The notes beneath the pieces are model-generated. The model was not told the DNA's origin and searched no databases. It saw nothing but the letters and a program-made list of their open reading frames with translations. 8,056 nucleotides of DNA, from NCBI GenBank assembly GCA_027057185.1, contig JALUJE010000230.1:1-8056 (forward strand), in the 5' to 3' direction. The translations under genes were made by a program, and so were the position numbers. Source of the stretch: Helicobacteraceae bacterium (lineage in GTDB: Bacteria; Campylobacterota; Campylobacteria; Campylobacterales; Sulfurimonadaceae). Positions 5,930 to 8,056 of this stretch are shown in pieces. The first letter of the stretch is position 1. Every line of letters starts with the position of its first letter.

Positions 5930-6652
5930 CTATAATTTAAAGGCTTCGCCCAGATAGTACTTGCGGACATCATCATTGACACCAATGGCTTCGCTGGTAC
6001 CCGATGCGAGTAGTTTGCCGCTTTTAATGACATACGCCCGGTCACATACGGCTAGCGTTTCACGCACATTATGATCGGTAATCAGTACACCGATGCCATA
6101 CGAAACCAACTGAGAGATAACATCTTGAATATCACTCACTGCCAAAGGGTCCACTCCGGCAAAAGGTTCGTCCAAAAGTAAAAATCGTGGTGAATTCACC
6201 AATGCACGGGCAATCTCGGCACGGCGACGTTCACCCCCGCTAAGACTGATGCCTTTACGCTTACGAATGGGTTCAATATTGAACATCTCCAGCAGTTCGT
6301 CAATACGTTGCTCACGTTTGAGCTTCTGCGCAATTGAAACCTGTGCCGCCACCATAAGATTTTCTTCGACGGTAAGATCTTTAAAAATAGATGCCTCTTG
6401 CGGTAAATAGCCGATTCCTTTCTGGGCACGGCGATGCAGGGGCAGTTTTGAAATATTTTCGTCATCAAGCAATACCTCCCCTTCTGTGGCATCGATTAAA
6501 CCACAGATCATATAGAATGTAGTGGTCTTTCCCGCACCGTTAGGACCGAGCAGTCCAACCACCTCACCGCTACTAACTTCCAACGAAATACCGTTAACAA
6601 TCTGAAGACTTTTAATATGTTTGACTAAATTTTTTGCCTGAAGTTTATGCAT
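5930..6652 (-). CDS. lptB: LPS export ABC transporter ATP-binding protein LptB
   Basis: This 240-residue protein is a full-length ABC ATPase. It has Walker A GPNGAGKTT (36-44), Q-loop Gln85, signature LSGGE (137-141), Walker B FLLLDE (157-162), D-loop AGVDP (165-169) and switch His194. LptB is separated from amino-acid-type ABC ATPases by GIGYLPQEASIFKDLTVEEN (79-98) and the C-terminal VRKYYLGEAFKL, both hallmarks of the family. On the inner face of the cytoplasmic membrane LptB works with LptFG to extract lipopolysaccharide and push it along the LptC-LptA-LptD bridge. Its position next to rpoN is also seen in Gammaproteobacteria (lptB-rpoN), which supports the call. The ATG lies inside the end of tsaE (8-bp overlap), with AGGA 9 bases upstream (complement of 6662-6665). 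Confidence 0.96.
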   Translation of the reverse strand: MHKLQAKNLVKHIKSLQIVNGISLEVSSGEVVGLLGPNGAGKTTTFYMICGLIDATEGEVLLDDENISKLPLHRRAQKGIGYLPQEASIFKDLTVEENLMVAAQVSIAQKLKREQRIDELLEMFNIEPIRKRKGISLSGGERRRAEIARALVNSPRFLLLDEPFAGVDPLAVSDIQDVISQLVSYGIGVLITDHNVRETLAVCDRAYVIKSGKLLASGTSEAIGVNDDVRKYYLGEAFKL

Positions 6653-7082
6653 CGTCTATAATCCTGTATTGCCGTGCGACATTGGCTTTATCAATTTCTA
6701 CCATTATCACGGGAATATGTGCCGCTTTTAAAATATGGTAGAGCGTCTCACTGCCCCACTCTATAAAATGATACCCCTCACGTTCTAGCTCTTCTAAAAG
6801 TCCCAATGCCATAAAATGCTCTAAACCCTGATTATAAATATCATAATGAAACAGAGTATCCCCATAACACTGCTGAATGGAGAACGTGGGAGAGGTCACC
6901 GCATCTTCAAGTTCCAAGTAGGCAGCAACACGCTGTACCAACGTGGTTTTTCCGGCGGCAAGATCTCCTTTGAGCAGTATGACACCACCACCCTCTTGCA
7001 GTCGTGAAAGCAGTGCCTTCACCACAATCTCAAGCTCATTCAATTTACATGTAAAATGTACCGTAGGTGCTCTCAGCTTCAC
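6645..7082 (-). CDS. tsaE: tRNA threonylcarbamoyladenosine biosynthesis ATPase TsaE
   Basis: This 145-residue protein matches the usual TsaE length. It has the P-loop GDLAAGKTT (39-47), the family block VTSPTF (62-67), HYDIY (79-83, family H-x-D-x-Y) and FIEW (106-109). TsaE is the ATPase partner of TsaB-TsaD, which makes the t6A37 modification of ANN-decoding tRNAs in the cytoplasm. The P-loop reads A-A where most members have G-A, a mild change that should still bind ATP. The start is a GTG at 7080-7082 whose last two bases are shared with the trpD TGA (GTGA overlap). No Shine-Dalgarno sequence precedes it, so translation probably depends on ribosomes finishing trpD. The 3' end overlaps lptB by 8 bp. 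Confidence 0.94.
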   Translation of the reverse strand: MKLRAPTVHFTCKLNELEIVVKALLSRLQEGGGVILLKGDLAAGKTTLVQRVAAYLELEDAVTSPTFSIQQCYGDTLFHYDIYNQGLEHFMALGLLEELEREGYHFIEWGSETLYHILKAAHIPVIMVEIDKANVARQYRIIDDA

Positions 7083-8056
7083 AGTTTGTTCGATACCGAG
7101 ATAATCTCATGCAACTTTGCCGCAGCATTACCGCTTAACAGTGCCTCTAACGCCATCTGCAATCCATCTTGAAGGTCACGTGCTACTCCCTCGGCGACCA
7201 GTGCCGCTGCTGCATTTAGTTGCACAATATCACGCTGTGCTTCTGTTGCTCTGTTGTTGAGTATATTGTCTACAATAGCAGCATTTTCCTGTGCATCTCC
7301 GCCTAAAATTGCTTCAAACGGTGCTTTGGCAATACCATAGCGTTGCGGATCAATCTCAAACTCGTTGATGCTACCCCCTTTCAACGAAGCGGCATAGGTA
7401 ATACCACTAATGCCGATCTCATCCATTCCCTCTGCCGCGCTCACAACGATTGCCGACGTTGCTCCGTTACGCTGAAGTACTTTAGCAATCTTTGAAACAA
7501 AACTTTTATCAAATACCCCCAACAGAAACTTCTGAACTCCTGCCGGATTGGTCAAGGGACCCAATACATTAAAGACCGTCTTCTCATGAATGGATTGGCG
7601 CACCGGCATAATGAATTTCATGGCAGGATGATGATTTTGTGCAAACATAAAACAAAATCCACACTCTTGCAACATGGTTGTCGTCTGCTTACTGCTAAGA
7701 TTGAGTTTGACACCCAACGCTTCGAGAACATCGGCGCTTCCCGATTTTGAGGTAATGGAGCGATTTCCATGTTTTGCCACATAAGCACCGCAACTCGCCA
7801 CAACGACAGCCGTTGTTGTCGAGATATTGAAACTGCCGCTTTTGTCACCCCCCGTACCGACAATATCAATAAGCCTAGACTGTAATGACGCCTCCACATC
7901 CAATTTCAGTGCGTGTGCCGTCATGACTTCGGCGGCGGCGGCAATAGACTCCACAGATGTCGTGGCATCCAGACGCATCGTACATAAAAAGTCATACATC
8001 TGTGTCGGACTCATACGATGTTCAAAGAGTGCTTCAAACTGCTCTTTCGCCGTGGC
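7079..8056 (-). CDS. trpD: Anthranilate phosphoribosyltransferase, 5' end outside window
   Basis: TrpD transfers the phosphoribosyl group of PRPP to anthranilate, the second committed step of tryptophan synthesis. Counting from the Met at 8014, the landmarks are GTGGD (53-57, PRPP/diphosphate binding), KHGNRS (81-86), SGSADVLEALG (91-101), a PVRQ...FNVLGPLTNP block with Arg139 (137-157) and the metal-binding MDEI (197-200). The Met at 8014 is not the true start. The frame stays open to the window edge, encoding ATAKEQFEALFEHR just before MSPTQMYDFL, and this matches the normal N-terminal helices of TrpD. Only a few to about fifteen residues should be missing, since the family is roughly 330-345 residues long. 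The N-terminus lacks a fused glutamine amidotransferase in the part visible. It is the first visible gene of the trpD-tsaE-lptB-rpoN run; the operon promoter lies outside the window. Confidence 0.95.
   Translation of the reverse strand, partial: ATAKEQFEALFEHRMSPTQMYDFLCTMRLDATTSVESIAAAAEVMTAHALKLDVEASLQSRLIDIVGTGGDKSGSFNISTTTAVVVASCGAYVAKHGNRSITSKSGSADVLEALGVKLNLSSKQTTTMLQECGFCFMFAQNHHPAMKFIMPVRQSIHEKTVFNVLGPLTNPAGVQKFLLGVFDKSFVSKIAKVLQRNGATSAIVVSAAEGMDEIGISGITYAASLKGGSINEFEIDPQRYGIAKAPFEAILGGDAQENAAIVDNILNNRATEAQRDIVQLNAAAALVAEGVARDLQDGLQMALEALLSGNAAAKLHEIISVSNKL

Noticed and set aside
7079..8014. trpD starting at the ATG at 8014
   Set aside because: The 14 residues encoded between 8014 and the window edge fit the normal TrpD N-terminus; the Met is internal.

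Overview
The window looks like a chromosome segment of a Campylobacterota bacterium (the former Epsilonproteobacteria), perhaps a free-living Sulfurovum- or Sulfurimonas-like relative. That placement is an inference. It rests on the compact, overlapping trpD-tsaE-lptB-rpoN order, a short sigma-54 protein with a glutamine-poor N-terminus, and moderate base composition. No rRNA gene or other direct taxonomic marker is present.

The window divides into two halves that converge at about 4650. The left half, on the plus strand, encodes an envelope redox module. It starts with the C-terminal part of a parvulin-type peptidyl-prolyl isomerase (1-437, cut by the window edge). Next is a secreted protein of twelve NHL beta-propeller repeats, almost all exactly 50 residues long (517-2436). 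Last is a secreted 688-residue multiheme cytochrome c with ten CXXCH motifs and two atypical heme-site candidates, CX12CH and CXCH (2581-4647). A prolyl-isomerase chaperone, a beta-propeller protein and a large cytochrome also occur together in the Geobacter osc cluster, which assembles OmcS cytochrome nanowires. The module is therefore a candidate extracellular electron transfer or cytochrome-filament locus in a lineage where such systems are little described. The sequence does not prove this.

The right half, on the minus strand, is a tightly packed housekeeping operon read from the right edge leftward. It runs trpD (tryptophan biosynthesis, 5' end outside the window), tsaE (t6A tRNA modification), lptB (ATPase of the LPS transporter) and rpoN (sigma-54). 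The genes overlap or are 2 bp apart, which suggests translational coupling.

The two halves meet tail to tail with only 11 bp between stop codons and no recognisable terminator. The largest non-coding gaps are 438-516 (79 bp: a weak hairpin and a ribosome binding site) and 2437-2580 (144 bp: an extended -10 promoter candidate and a ribosome binding site). I saw no tRNA, rRNA, CRISPR array, insertion sequence or phage gene.
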